A stretch of 17,511 nt of DNA from Treponema sp. (GCA_031273405.1 JAISRW010000129.1:1-17511); one strand, 5' to 3'; shown: positions 6,638 through 12,886, counted from the stretch's first letter. Numbers and translations are program-made. The notes: a model not told the origin generated them from the sequence alone.

Positions 6638-6663
6638 AAAAAGCGGTCCAAAGCCCGCTTTTT
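6638..6663. terminator. Bidirectional terminator-like hairpin
   Basis: AAAAAGCGG (6638-6646) pairs with CCGCTTTTT (6655-6663) around an 8-nt loop. It has an A-run on one side and a T-run on the other, so it could terminate transcripts in either direction. It lies between the regulator's promoter and the DtxR-type gene and may insulate them. The GC part is only four pairs, so strength is uncertain. Confidence 0.45.
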
Positions 6664-6682
6664 CATTTAAATTTAAGGTTGT

Positions 6683-6708
6683 TTTCCCAAAACTGAAGTT
6701 TTGGGAAA
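6683..6708. repeat. Dispersed palindromic repeat copy
   Basis: TTTCCCAAAACT and AGTTTTGGGAAA are perfect 12-bp inverted arms around GA. The right flank (GATAACTA at 6723-6730) also occurs just after the copy near 12900 (12934-12941), which suggests a longer shared unit of about 50 bp. Confidence 0.7.
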
Positions 6709-6727
6709 GCCTCTATAAATCGAGATA

Positions 6728-6853
6728 ACTACTCAGGCGTCTATATGCCAATAATGGCTTACAGGCGATTTTTTCAGATTTTATGCGCGAAGCGCAACAG
6801 GCTCCTAGTGGGGGCAGCTCGAAATAAAACGTAGTTTAACCCCTCCTGAGTAG
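6728..6853. repeat. Stretch bounded by inverted CTACTCAGG ends, nature unknown
   Basis: CTACTCAGG (6728-6736) and CCTGAGTAG (6845-6853) are perfect 9-bp inverted ends enclosing 108 bp. Inside are two small hairpins, GCCA-ATAA-TGGC near 6747-6758 and TGCGC-GAA-GCGCA near 6784-6796. There is no credible gene. It could be a decayed miniature mobile element or a structured RNA; neither is established. Confidence 0.3.
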
Positions 6854-6966
6854 CTATGAATGGAGAGAATGGATAAAACAGGAGCCGGGCCGGAAGGCCG
6901 GAGAAAACTGCTGGTGTTGATAATGACGCGCCCGGGTTAAACCGCAATAATAATGATGTTCGTGTG

Positions 6967-6995
6967 TTGACAGAATTGTTCAATTGTCTGATAAT
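6967..6995 (+). promoter_or_regulatory. Promoter of the DtxR-type gene, leaderless geometry
   Basis: TTGACA (6967-6972) and GATAAT (6990-6995) are spaced by 17 bp. The ATG of the gene is at 7004, only 8 nt after the -10 element, so transcription should start at or within about 2 nt of the start codon. The spacer holds a small palindrome, AATTGTTCAATT (6975-6986), and AATTGT recurs at 6975, 6983 and 6993. These are possible repressor contacts. Confidence 0.6.
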
Positions 6996-7003
6996 TGTTA
7001 CAT

Positions 7004-7384
7004 ATGACCCAATCGCTTGAAGATTACCTGGAAATGGTTAGTTTTCTCTCCGATGAAGGGGAAGTTCGGGTAACCGATATTGCTTCCCGCTTGGGGGTTA
7101 GTAAGCCTTCGGTGCTGACGGCCCTCAGAACCCTGGAAGAACAGGGGCTTCTGGAACACGAGCGGTATAAGACGGTAACCTTGACTAAAAAAGGCGGTCT
7201 TCTTGCGGCGGATATTCGGGACCGCCATCACTTTTTAACGGCTTTTCTCAGAGACATTCTGGGTGTAAGCGCCGAAATCGCGGAAAAAGACGCCTGCAAA
7301 ATGGAGCACCTCCTTTCAGGCGAAACCTTGAAAAAAATACGGACCCTGACAAAAAGCAGAGCCAAAGAACCCCTGGTACCTTGA
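7004..7384 (+). CDS. DtxR/MntR-family metal-dependent transcriptional repressor (short form)
   Basis: Cytosolic metal-sensing repressor, 126 residues. The N-terminal winged helix-turn-helix (about 1-65) contains SLEDYLEMV and VTDIASRLGVSKPSVLTALRTLEEQGLLEHE. The dimerisation and metal-binding part follows. By comparison with MntR and DtxR the likely ligands are D7, E10, one of H75/H76, C98, E101 and H102 (CKMEHLLS). The set mixes D/E at the N-terminus, as in MntR, with a cysteine where DtxR has Cys102, so Mn versus Fe preference is not clear. There is no SH3-like C-terminal domain. I chose ATG 7004 over TTG 6995 because neither has a Shine-Dalgarno and the promoter would leave 6995 untranscribed. 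No transport genes lie beside it, so its targets are elsewhere or it is autoregulated. Confidence 0.85.
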   Translation: MTQSLEDYLEMVSFLSDEGEVRVTDIASRLGVSKPSVLTALRTLEEQGLLEHERYKTVTLTKKGGLLAADIRDRHHFLTAFLRDILGVSAEIAEKDACKMEHLLSGETLKKIRTLTKSRAKEPLVP

Positions 7385-7403
7385 TTAGACTAAAGCATGG
7401 ATC

Positions 7404-7466
7404 AAAACCACGAATGCGCACAAAGGAAGGAAGGTTTTTGGCTATAAAACATTGTTCCTTTTTTTC
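7404..7466. repeat. Dispersed intergenic repeat, copy A
   Basis: The stretch runs AAAACCACGAATGCGCACAA, then GGAAGGAAGG, TTTTTGG and ATAAAACA, and ends in a T-rich tail. The same order of blocks with small gaps occurs at 12670-12725 (AACCGCAAAGGACATGAAGG, TTTTGG, AAAACA, TTCCTTCC). Both are intergenic. ACCACGAA-type repeats of this kind occur in many bacterial genomes; the function is unknown. Confidence 0.45.
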
Positions 7467-7548
7467 AAACTTAGCGAATCAACCAGAAAGAATGGGGTTT
7501 GCGTTGTGAAACTCCCGTTCTTTTCTTTCCTTCTTCGCCGCGAACCGG

Positions 7549-7565
7549 GTTTTGGGAAAAGCTCC
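7549..7565. repeat. Half copy of the TTTTGGGAAA palindromic repeat
   Basis: GTTTTGGGAAAAGCTCC matches the right arm and flank of the palindromic repeat family, but the left arm is missing. It is probably a decayed copy, just downstream of the truA stop codon. Confidence 0.4.
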
Positions 7566-7605
7566 ACGATATACAATATACAATCACAGACTGTGTACCC
7601 ACCGG

Positions 7606-8391
7606 CTAATCCCGGTAATAATCGATTTTCCACAAAAAGAGGCCCTCCGGCGGCGCAGTGGGGCCCGCAAGACTCCGGTTCCGGGACGCGAGGATCTCCT
7701 TAAAACCGGGGCCGTCCAAGCCCTTTTCCTCATAATGCAGGATGGTTCCCGCTATGGAACGGACCATTTTCCATAAGAAGGCATTGGCGCTGATCTCGAA
7801 AACCAGCCTGTCCCCTTCGGCAAAAAAGCACGCCTGGGAAATATACCGGTTTCGGGACTTGCTCTTATCGCCGGGAACGGCAAAAACCGAACAATCCAGC
7901 TCGCCCGGAAGAAGCCTTGCGTAGTCGTTGAGCCTTTCCAGCCGGGGCCGCCGCCAAAGCTGAAGGCTGTAGCGCAGTTCCCAGGGCATGGCCCTCCGGC
8001 CGCAGACAAAATAATAGCGGTAGGTCCGGGACTTGGCGTCAAAGCGGGCATGAAAATCCGGCCTGGTTTCACGGGCTTCGAGGATACGGATGTCCCGTGG
8101 GAGGAGTCCGTTAAGGGCCGGAACAAAGCGCCGGGCCTCCATGTTCTTTATGGAACTGCGGAAGTTCGCCACCTGCCCCGCGGCGTGGACCCCGGAGTCG
8201 GTACGGCCCGATCCGGCGAGGGCTGTCGGGCATTGGTGGATCCTTTCCAGGGCCGCCTCTATTTCGCCCTGGACCGTCCGGGCCGCCGCCCCGCTTCCGC
8301 TCTTTTGCCTCTGCCAGCCTGAGAAATCAGTCCCGTCATAGGCGACCAGGAGCCTGATGTTTCTGCGGTATTCGCCCTGCCCGTTATTCAT
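7606..8391 (-). CDS. truA: tRNA pseudouridine(38-40) synthase
   Basis: Converts uridines 38-40 in tRNA anticodon stems to pseudouridine; cytosolic, 261 residues, near the usual TruA length. The N-terminal strand NIRLLVAYDGTDFSGWQRQ and the catalytic motif GSGRTDSGVHA (nucleophile D65) are unmistakable. Other family blocks are FHARFDAKSRTYRYYF, ANAFLWKMVRSIAGT and PTAPPEGLFL near the end. I chose the ATG at 8391 because it overlaps the DUF2225 stop (ATGAATAA arrangement, implying translational coupling) and keeps a short tail before NIRLLVAYDG. An ATG at 8424 in the same frame would add 11 residues and is the alternative. It is the last gene of the folP-cdaA-ybbR-acpS operon. Confidence 0.96.
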   Translation of the reverse strand: MNNGQGEYRRNIRLLVAYDGTDFSGWQRQKSGSGAAARTVQGEIEAALERIHQCPTALAGSGRTDSGVHAAGQVANFRSSIKNMEARRFVPALNGLLPRDIRILEARETRPDFHARFDAKSRTYRYYFVCGRRAMPWELRYSLQLWRRPRLERLNDYARLLPGELDCSVFAVPGDKSKSRNRYISQACFFAEGDRLVFEISANAFLWKMVRSIAGTILHYEEKGLDGPGFKEILASRNRSLAGPTAPPEGLFLWKIDYYRD

Positions 8392-9244
8392 CGGTTTCGT
8401 GCAGTTCTTTGCCGATCTTGTCATAGAGATCCCGGGCGTGTTCCAGGAGGGGGCCGGGCTTGCTTTTGGATGATTTTCCTATGCCGAATATCCTGGCGAT
8501 GGTCCGCTTGGCCTCGCCCAGGGCGGGGACGCGAAGCTGGGGATCATTCGTGAAGCCGTATTTATACTGAAGCAGGGCGGAAAGGTAGAGGGCGCCTTCG
8601 TAGGCGTAATTTTTGTCCGTATCGGGGCCGAAGATTTTGAGGCCCGAAAGGGTTTCGACGCCTTTCTGTTCCCGGCGTATGGCTTCGCTGTAGAAATAGA
8701 GAGCCTTCTTTTTAAAGAGCACGGCCAGCCAGTCGTAATGCTGGCCGGTCATTCTTTTATCCATCTCGTCCAGAAGCCAGCCCGCCCTGAGGGCGGCTAT
8801 TCCCTGCTTTATGGTAGGGGAAAATTCGGGGGAATAATAATCATAGCAGCGCATAGCAAGGTATTGGGACGCCGCGCCGGACACCATCTCCCTGGGCTCA
8901 TGAAAATCCACATTGGGAAAGACGAGCCTGGCATCCGCGATGCGCTTGTCCCTGCTATTGAAGACCCTTTCTTTGACATTCGGAGGGAGGGCGGCAAAAT
9001 CCTTGTCTACCGACGCAAACCAGCATTCGGGGCAGACCGTGGCGACATAGGCCAGGGGATAAACCTCCCCGTACTTGGCCGAAGGCTCGTAAAGCCGGTG
9101 CAGTTCGTCGGTGAGCATCCCCGCGATAAGCCGTCCGCTTCCCGAAAGAAGCTCCTCCCGATGGAAGGCGGTGTTGCAGACCGGACAGGTGTATTCTTCC
9201 TTGGACTGAAAGGATATTTTTGTTTCCCGCGCTTCGGTTTTCAT
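8384..9244 (-). CDS. DUF2225 family zinc-binding-type protein
   Basis: Conserved protein of unknown function, 286 residues, which I recognise as DUF2225-like. Two CxxC pairs, C20-P-V-C23 and C71-P-E-C74, probably bind one zinc. The rest is mainly helical and TPR-like (LLDEMDKRMTGQHYDW, ALYFYSEAIRREQKG, YEGALYLSALLQYKYG). There is no signal peptide or membrane segment, so it is probably cytosolic. The ATG at 9244 has GGGAGGG inside the acpS 3' end and begins 1 nt after the acpS stop; its own end overlaps the truA start. Operon position suggests expression with envelope and RNA-modification genes but does not reveal function. Confidence 0.85.
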   Translation of the reverse strand: MKTEARETKISFQSKEEYTCPVCNTAFHREELLSGSGRLIAGMLTDELHRLYEPSAKYGEVYPLAYVATVCPECWFASVDKDFAALPPNVKERVFNSRDKRIADARLVFPNVDFHEPREMVSGAASQYLAMRCYDYYSPEFSPTIKQGIAALRAGWLLDEMDKRMTGQHYDWLAVLFKKKALYFYSEAIRREQKGVETLSGLKIFGPDTDKNYAYEGALYLSALLQYKYGFTNDPQLRVPALGEAKRTIARIFGIGKSSKSKPGPLLEHARDLYDKIGKELHETDE

Positions 9245-9245
9245 A

Positions 9246-9629
9246 TTAGCCCTCCCGATCCGCCTCCAGCACCACCATGGCTATGGCATTATCCCGTTCG
9301 TGGGTCAGAGAAATATGCACCCTGTCGGCCCCGCTTTTTTCGAGGGCTTTCCGGGCGCTGCCGAAAACCTCGATTTCCGGCTGGCCGTTGTGGCGGTTTC
9401 TAACCATAACATCATTGAGCACTATGCCTCTAAGCCCGGTGCCCAGGGCCTTGCCAAAGGCTTCCTTGGCCGCAAACCGGGCCGCCAGGGAGAGGTCCGC
9501 GCTGTTCCCCTTGGAAAGGCTCTCCGACAGTTCCTCGGGATGAAAGAAACGCTCCAGAAGCCCCGGCGTTTTCCGCCAACGCTCCATGCGGTGTACATGG
9601 ACCACATCCACGCCTATGCCCACAATCAT
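9246..9629 (-). CDS. acpS: Holo-[acyl-carrier-protein] synthase
   Basis: Transfers 4'-phosphopantetheine from CoA to a serine of apo-ACP, activating it for fatty-acid synthesis. It has 127 residues, normal for the AcpS trimer type. Visible motifs are GIGVDVVHVHRM with Mg-binding D8, FFHPEEL, and AARFAAKEAFGKALGTG with E56 and the CoA-contacting lysines. The C-terminal strand VHISLTHERDNAIAMVVLE is typical. Its ATG overlaps the ybbR stop in an ATGA arrangement, so translation is probably coupled. Confidence 0.96.
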   Translation of the reverse strand: MIVGIGVDVVHVHRMERWRKTPGLLERFFHPEELSESLSKGNSADLSLAARFAAKEAFGKALGTGLRGIVLNDVMVRNRHNGQPEIEVFGSARKALEKSGADRVHISLTHERDNAIAMVVLEADREG

Positions 9630-10591
9630 GGCGTTTCGCTTTCCCTGGGGAGTATATGGACTACAACCTCCGGGGGATCTATGGCCATGGTTAAATCGGG
9701 GACCGGCGGAGACAGAACCGGGAGGGTATAGCTACCGCTTTCGCTGATTCCGGAACAGTCTACATAGAGAAAATCCAGGGGAGGGGTAAAGCGATCCAAC
9801 TCCTCCTGGCTTCCTCCTTCCAGGTGAACGCTGCCGGAGCGGATTTCGCTTGCTCCCGCGAACGCCTCGTCCAGACCCGTCAGCCTGATGGGTATATCGG
9901 AGATGTTCCGTACCGGAATAATCCGGCTGATAAAGCCCCTGAATTCGGTGCTCCCGTTTCCCCTGATAACGATGAGGGGGTCCCGGTTCAAAATATTCAC
10001 CATTATCGAAAAATCTCCGGTCCGGCCGTCAAGATCGATAAAATCGGTGCGGAGTTCCGATATGTTGCCCATGAGTCCCGAAGGGCCGTCGATTACTACC
10101 TGGGTAGGATTAAGGGTGTAGGAACTCAAAGTATAGCCTGAGTCCAGGCGGCCCCTGATGTTTGCGGTAAGGGGAACGAATTTGCTTATCCTGTGATCCA
10201 GGGAGAGGCTGATTTCCAGGGGTTCCACCCCGATTTCCAGGGGTTCCACCTCCAGGGCGGTTCCCTTCTTCCGGATCTGTACCGGAGAACGGTAGGTTCC
10301 GGGGACATCGTATTTTTCAAAATCCGCGAAGGCTTCGATATCGTCTTCCAGTATGGGATAAATGCTGGTAGGATCCCCCCTGAGGCTTACCCGGATCATC
10401 CGGGGATAGGAACTGGAGGGGGTCAGATTTCCCTTGGCCTCCACGTTCAGGGGGACCGAAAAAAACCTTTCTTCCAGGGTGCTCATCCTGTGCAGGACAA
10501 AGAGAAAAACGGCAAGAATGATGGAGAGGACTTTGGCCGGCCAATTCTGTACTACTTTGGCTAGTAATTTTTTACTGTCCAAGGAACACAT
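9626..10591 (-). CDS. ybbR: YbbR-domain protein (CdaR-like), membrane anchored
   Basis: Likely partner of the diadenylate cyclase encoded just upstream, 321 residues from the ATG at 10591. A single N-terminal membrane segment (around 19-36, AKVLSIILAVFLFVLHRM) is followed by several YbbR-type beta repeats outside the cytoplasm (PLNVEAKGNL, RVSLRGDP, PLTANIRGRL, VVIDGPSGLM). In other bacteria the equivalent protein modulates CdaA; that role here is inference. Start choice is uncertain: GTG 10600, ATG 10591 and TTG 10582 are all in frame, and AAAGGA lies 8 nt before the TTG, which would make it the best-spaced start. An in-frame 21-bp tandem duplication gives VEPLEI twice in a row. Confidence 0.88.
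   Translation of the reverse strand: MCSLDSKKLLAKVVQNWPAKVLSIILAVFLFVLHRMSTLEERFFSVPLNVEAKGNLTPSSSYPRMIRVSLRGDPTSIYPILEDDIEAFADFEKYDVPGTYRSPVQIRKKGTALEVEPLEIGVEPLEISLSLDHRISKFVPLTANIRGRLDSGYTLSSYTLNPTQVVIDGPSGLMGNISELRTDFIDLDGRTGDFSIMVNILNRDPLIVIRGNGSTEFRGFISRIIPVRNISDIPIRLTGLDEAFAGASEIRSGSVHLEGGSQEELDRFTPPLDFLYVDCSGISESGSYTLPVLSPPVPDLTMAIDPPEVVVHILPRESETP
10211..10250. repeat. 21-bp in-frame tandem duplication inside ybbR
   Basis: GATTTCCAGGGGTTCCACC occurs at 10211-10229 and again at 10232-10250. The period is 21 bp, so the reading frame is kept and a heptapeptide unit containing VEPLEI is doubled. It is a candidate for copy-number slippage. Confidence 0.85.
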
Positions 10592-11450
10592 CCTTTCCAC
10601 CGCTTAATCCGGGGCTCTCTCCTACGGCTGCGCGCCCTTCGGCGCCGGCCGCCTCGGGCAGGGCGGCGTCCGCCTCCCCTCTCCGGTCACCACGGTTCAG
10701 GAGTTCCCTGAGTTTGCGGGTGACTTCAATAGAAGAAAGGTCGTAGTAGAGCTTGGCGTCATAAGCCAGGCTTATTGCCCCGGTCTCCTCGGAAACCACC
10801 AGAACCACCGCGTCGGATTGTTCGGACATGCCCAGGGAAGCCCGGTGGCGGGTGCCGAAATTCTTCCGTATGCCCTGCTGTTCCGAAAGGGGAAGGAAGC
10901 AACCGGCGGCTACAATCTTCCCGTTCTGGATGATCATGGCCCCATCGTGGAGGGGGGTGTCAAATGCGAAAACCGTTACGATGAGGCTGGAAGAAATATC
11001 CGCGTTCAGCCTGGTCCCGGTTTCGATGATGTTCTTGATGTTGATCCGGCGGGGAAATACCACCAGCATGCCCCGCTTTTCCTGGGAGAGAATTTCGGCG
11101 GCAGTCACCGCCGCCTCAAGCTGGCCCAGCCGGGGTTTTCTGTCGGGTCTGAAAAGTTCGCCCTGGCCCAGGCGTATGATGATTTGCCGCAATTCCGGCT
11201 GGAAGACAATGGCCACGGCGATAAACAGCCCCGGGGCCAGGATGTTGAGGAGCCACTGGAGGGTAGTCAGTTTGAACAAAACCGCGACGCCGTAAACCAG
11301 GGCCAGGAACCCGGCCCCCCGCACCAGTTGAACCGCCTGGGTTTTTACCAGCAGCTCATAGGCTTTGTAGAGGAGCAGGGCGAGGATCGCCACATCCAGG
11401 ATGGGACGGATAAAATCATAGATCGAGCTTAATCGTTGCAACCATTCCAT
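10572..11450 (-). CDS. cdaA: Diadenylate cyclase (c-di-AMP synthase), CdaA type
   Basis: Makes cyclic di-AMP from two ATP; membrane protein of 292 residues. Three N-terminal membrane segments lie near 17-33, 42-60 and 66-84. The DisA_N cyclase domain follows, with the DGA motif at 169-171 (TPLHDGAMII) and the RHR motif at 201-203 (GTRHRASLGMSEQSDA). The stretch VVFPRRINIKNIIETGTRL replaces the usual VIER.T.L..YIETG and is a mild divergence. The C-terminal 35 residues are low-complexity Ala/Gly/Glu-rich and probably disordered. The ATG at 11450 has AGAGGG about 7 nt upstream, inside a 12-nt gap after folP. It overlaps ybbR by about 20 nt, the conserved cdaA-ybbR pairing. Confidence 0.96.
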   Translation of the reverse strand: MEWLQRLSSIYDFIRPILDVAILALLLYKAYELLVKTQAVQLVRGAGFLALVYGVAVLFKLTTLQWLLNILAPGLFIAVAIVFQPELRQIIIRLGQGELFRPDRKPRLGQLEAAVTAAEILSQEKRGMLVVFPRRINIKNIIETGTRLNADISSSLIVTVFAFDTPLHDGAMIIQNGKIVAAGCFLPLSEQQGIRKNFGTRHRASLGMSEQSDAVVLVVSEETGAISLAYDAKLYYDLSSIEVTRKLRELLNRGDRRGEADAALPEAAGAEGRAAVGESPGLSGGKDVFLGQ

Positions 11451-11462
11451 TAACGATCCCTC

Positions 11463-12365
11463 TCATAATGACCCCTGCTGATAACGATCCGTCGTCCGCA
11501 TAACGGCATAGAGGACCTTTACCAGGTCCGCCCCTTCCCGAACATCATGGATGCGTATTATATCCGCCCCGTTCATGACCGCCGCCGCATTGGCAGCCAG
11601 AGTACCCGCAAGCCTCCCGGCGGCGTCCCTGCCGGTAATATCGCCTATCAGGGTTTTTCGGGAAACCCCGACCAATACAGGATAGTCTTTCCCGCAAATT
11701 TCCGCAAGACGGCCCAAAAGCTCCAGGTTGTCTTCGGTTCTTTTGCCGAAACCTATGCCCGGGTCCAGGATGATCTTTTCCGGCCTTATGCCCGCTTCCT
11801 CCGCCTGCCTTACCCGGCCCCGGAGATAAGCGGCCACTTCCGGAACCGGGTCGCTGTAGCGGGGAGAGTTCTGCATGGTCCGGGGGGTTCCCTGCTTATG
11901 CATAAGCACCACCGCCGCGCCCCGTTCGGCGCAGAGGGAAGCCATGGTTTCGTCGTCTTCCAGGGCCGAAATATCGTTTATGATGTCCGCCCCCGAATCC
12001 AGGGCGGCCCTGGCAACAGCCGCCTTCCGGGTGTCCACCGAAACAGGAAGGGAAGACCGCCGCCTGAAGGCTTCGATAACCGGAATAAGGCGGCGGGTCT
12101 CCTCTTCTTCGCTTATATAGGCGGCCCCCGGCCTGGTCGATTCCCCGCCGAAATCGATGGCGGCCGCCCCGTTTTCTTCGGCCTCCAGGGCCTTCCTGGC
12201 CGCACACTCCCCCGAGGCCCGGCTGGGAGCGTAAAAGGAGTCGTCGTTACAATTGACAACGGCCATAACCAGAGCGGGGCCTGAAAAATCCAAAACCCCG
12301 CCCGAAGGCAGCTTCATGGGAGGCCGGGATGTATATATCCGGTGTTTCTTTTGCTCCATACTCAT
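11463..12365 (-). CDS. folP: Dihydropteroate synthase
   Basis: Condenses 6-hydroxymethyl-7,8-dihydropterin diphosphate with p-aminobenzoate in folate synthesis; cytosolic TIM barrel, 300 residues. Clear motifs are DFGGESTRPG (71-80), DIINDIS (127-133), MHKQGTPRTMQ (155-165), DPGIGFGK (201-208), SRKTLIG (235-241) and RIHDV (271-275). The first loop is unusual: the common NVTPDSFSDGG is here NCNDDSFYAPS (38-48), removing the conserved Thr-Pro. That loop shapes the p-aminobenzoate/sulfonamide site, so drug response may differ (inference). The start ATG at 12365 has no strong Shine-Dalgarno; ATG 12359 is possible. It is the first gene of a six-gene operon running to truA. Confidence 0.95.
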   Translation of the reverse strand: MSMEQKKHRIYTSRPPMKLPSGGVLDFSGPALVMAVVNCNDDSFYAPSRASGECAARKALEAEENGAAAIDFGGESTRPGAAYISEEEETRRLIPVIEAFRRRSSLPVSVDTRKAAVARAALDSGADIINDISALEDDETMASLCAERGAAVVLMHKQGTPRTMQNSPRYSDPVPEVAAYLRGRVRQAEEAGIRPEKIILDPGIGFGKRTEDNLELLGRLAEICGKDYPVLVGVSRKTLIGDITGRDAAGRLAGTLAANAAAVMNGADIIRIHDVREGADLVKVLYAVMRTTDRYQQGSL

Positions 12366-12437
12366 CTTTGAGACGGCTGTTCTAAATGGAAATGCGCTTG
12401 AATGTCAGGGTCCGGCGAATCAGGCCGGCAGCCGCAC

Positions 12438-12457
12438 AAAAACGGCGCCCGGCGCCG
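12438..12457 (-). terminator. Terminator after the 30-codon gene
   Basis: On the minus strand CGGCGCC (12457-12451) and GGCGCCG (12449-12443) form a GC-only hairpin followed by TTTTT (12442-12438). It starts 5 nt after the small gene's stop codon. The folP operon lies downstream, so termination may be partial, unless folP has its own promoter; I saw no clear one in 12366-12437. Confidence 0.65.
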
Positions 12458-12462
12458 GATCG

Positions 12463-12552
12463 TCATTTGTTCTTGTGTCTGTTTTTTCTGAGCTTCTTCT
12501 TACGTTTGTGGGTTGCAATCTTCCTCAGTTTGCGTTTTCTTCCGCAGGGCAC
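12463..12552 (-). CDS. Tiny basic AURKAIP1/COX24-like (bS22/mS38-type) protein
   Basis: Thirty codons on the minus strand, GTG start at 12552 and TGA at 12465-12463. AAGGAGA lies 7 nt upstream of the GTG, an excellent ribosome site. The 29-residue product opens MPCGRKRKLRK, has IATHKRKKKLRK in the middle and ends NRHKNK; more than half its residues are Lys, Arg or His. This matches the short AURKAIP1/COX24-domain proteins I recall from Bacteroidota and spirochaetes, related to mitochondrial ribosomal protein mS38 and mycobacterial bS22. A role in the small ribosomal subunit is therefore likely but inferred. It has its own promoter and terminator, so it is a compact separate unit upstream of folP. 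Confidence 0.85.
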   Translation of the reverse strand: MPCGRKRKLRKIATHKRKKKLRKNRHKNK

Positions 12553-12598
12553 TTCAATGTCTCCTTGGGCTCCCGGCCCGGTGATTAAGTCTCTCCCC

Positions 12599-12627
12599 AA
12601 TATGAACCAGACAAAGCGAAATGTCAA
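12599..12627 (-). promoter_or_regulatory. Promoter of the 30-codon gene
   Basis: On the minus strand TTGACA (12627-12622) and CATATT (12604-12599) are separated by 17 bp. Transcription should start near 12592, about 40 nt before the GTG, giving an RNA of roughly 155 nt up to the terminator at 12438. Confidence 0.75.
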
Positions 12628-12669
12628 GGGGACCCCCGCACTATTCCAGCGGTTTTACTTTGAAGAAAT

Positions 12670-12799
12670 TTAACCGCAAAGGACATGAAGGTTTTGGTTA
12701 GAAAACACTCTTTTTCCTTCCTTGGTGTCGGGAACCATCGAACCGCGAACTTTCGGTTCGGTGTGGTTGTTTTTCTTTTCGTGTTTTTCGTGGTTAAAA
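12670..12799. repeat. Dispersed intergenic repeat, copy B, with inverted ACCACGAA-type ends
   Basis: The left part, 12670-12725, matches copy A at 7404-7466. AACCGCAAAGGACATGAAG (12672-12690) is also roughly inverted as CTTTTCGTGTTTTTCGTGGT (12775-12794), so the unit has imperfect inverted ends about 85 bp apart. Between them is a hairpin CGAACCG/CGGTTCG (12739-12745, 12754-12760). No gene is visible. This accounts for much of the 405-bp gap between the small gene and the FadL-like gene. Confidence 0.45.
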
Positions 12800-12849
12800 G
12801 TAAAACCGCTGCCTGACTTGGGACACCGACTTGTGACTTGCGGCAAACC

Positions 12850-12877
12850 TTGACAAATATTTAATTTTTGTCATAAT
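12850..12877 (+). promoter_or_regulatory. Promoter of the FadL-like gene with TGACA-N13-TGTCA dyad
   Basis: TTGACA (12850-12855) and CATAAT (12872-12877) are spaced by 16 bp, and TG one base before the -10 makes it an extended -10 promoter. TGACA (12851-12855) and TGTCA (12869-12873) form an inverted pair 13 bp apart, the same arrangement as both units in 47-95. The leader of about 75 nt then contains a palindromic repeat. Confidence 0.7.
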
Positions 12878-12886
12878 ACAAAAACG

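Noticed and set aside
6880..6915. GGCCGGAAGGCC resembling the SRP RNA tip
   Set aside because: The flanking AGCAGCC and the long paired arms of SRP RNA are missing.
6869..6940. Short plus-strand frame beginning MDKTGAGPEGRRK (23 codons)
   Set aside because: GGAG is too close to the ATG and there is no family or context support.
6774..6983. Minus-strand open frame of 69 codons in the intergenic region
   Set aside because: No ribosome site, no recognisable domain, and it runs across the inverted-end stretch; it looks like chance.
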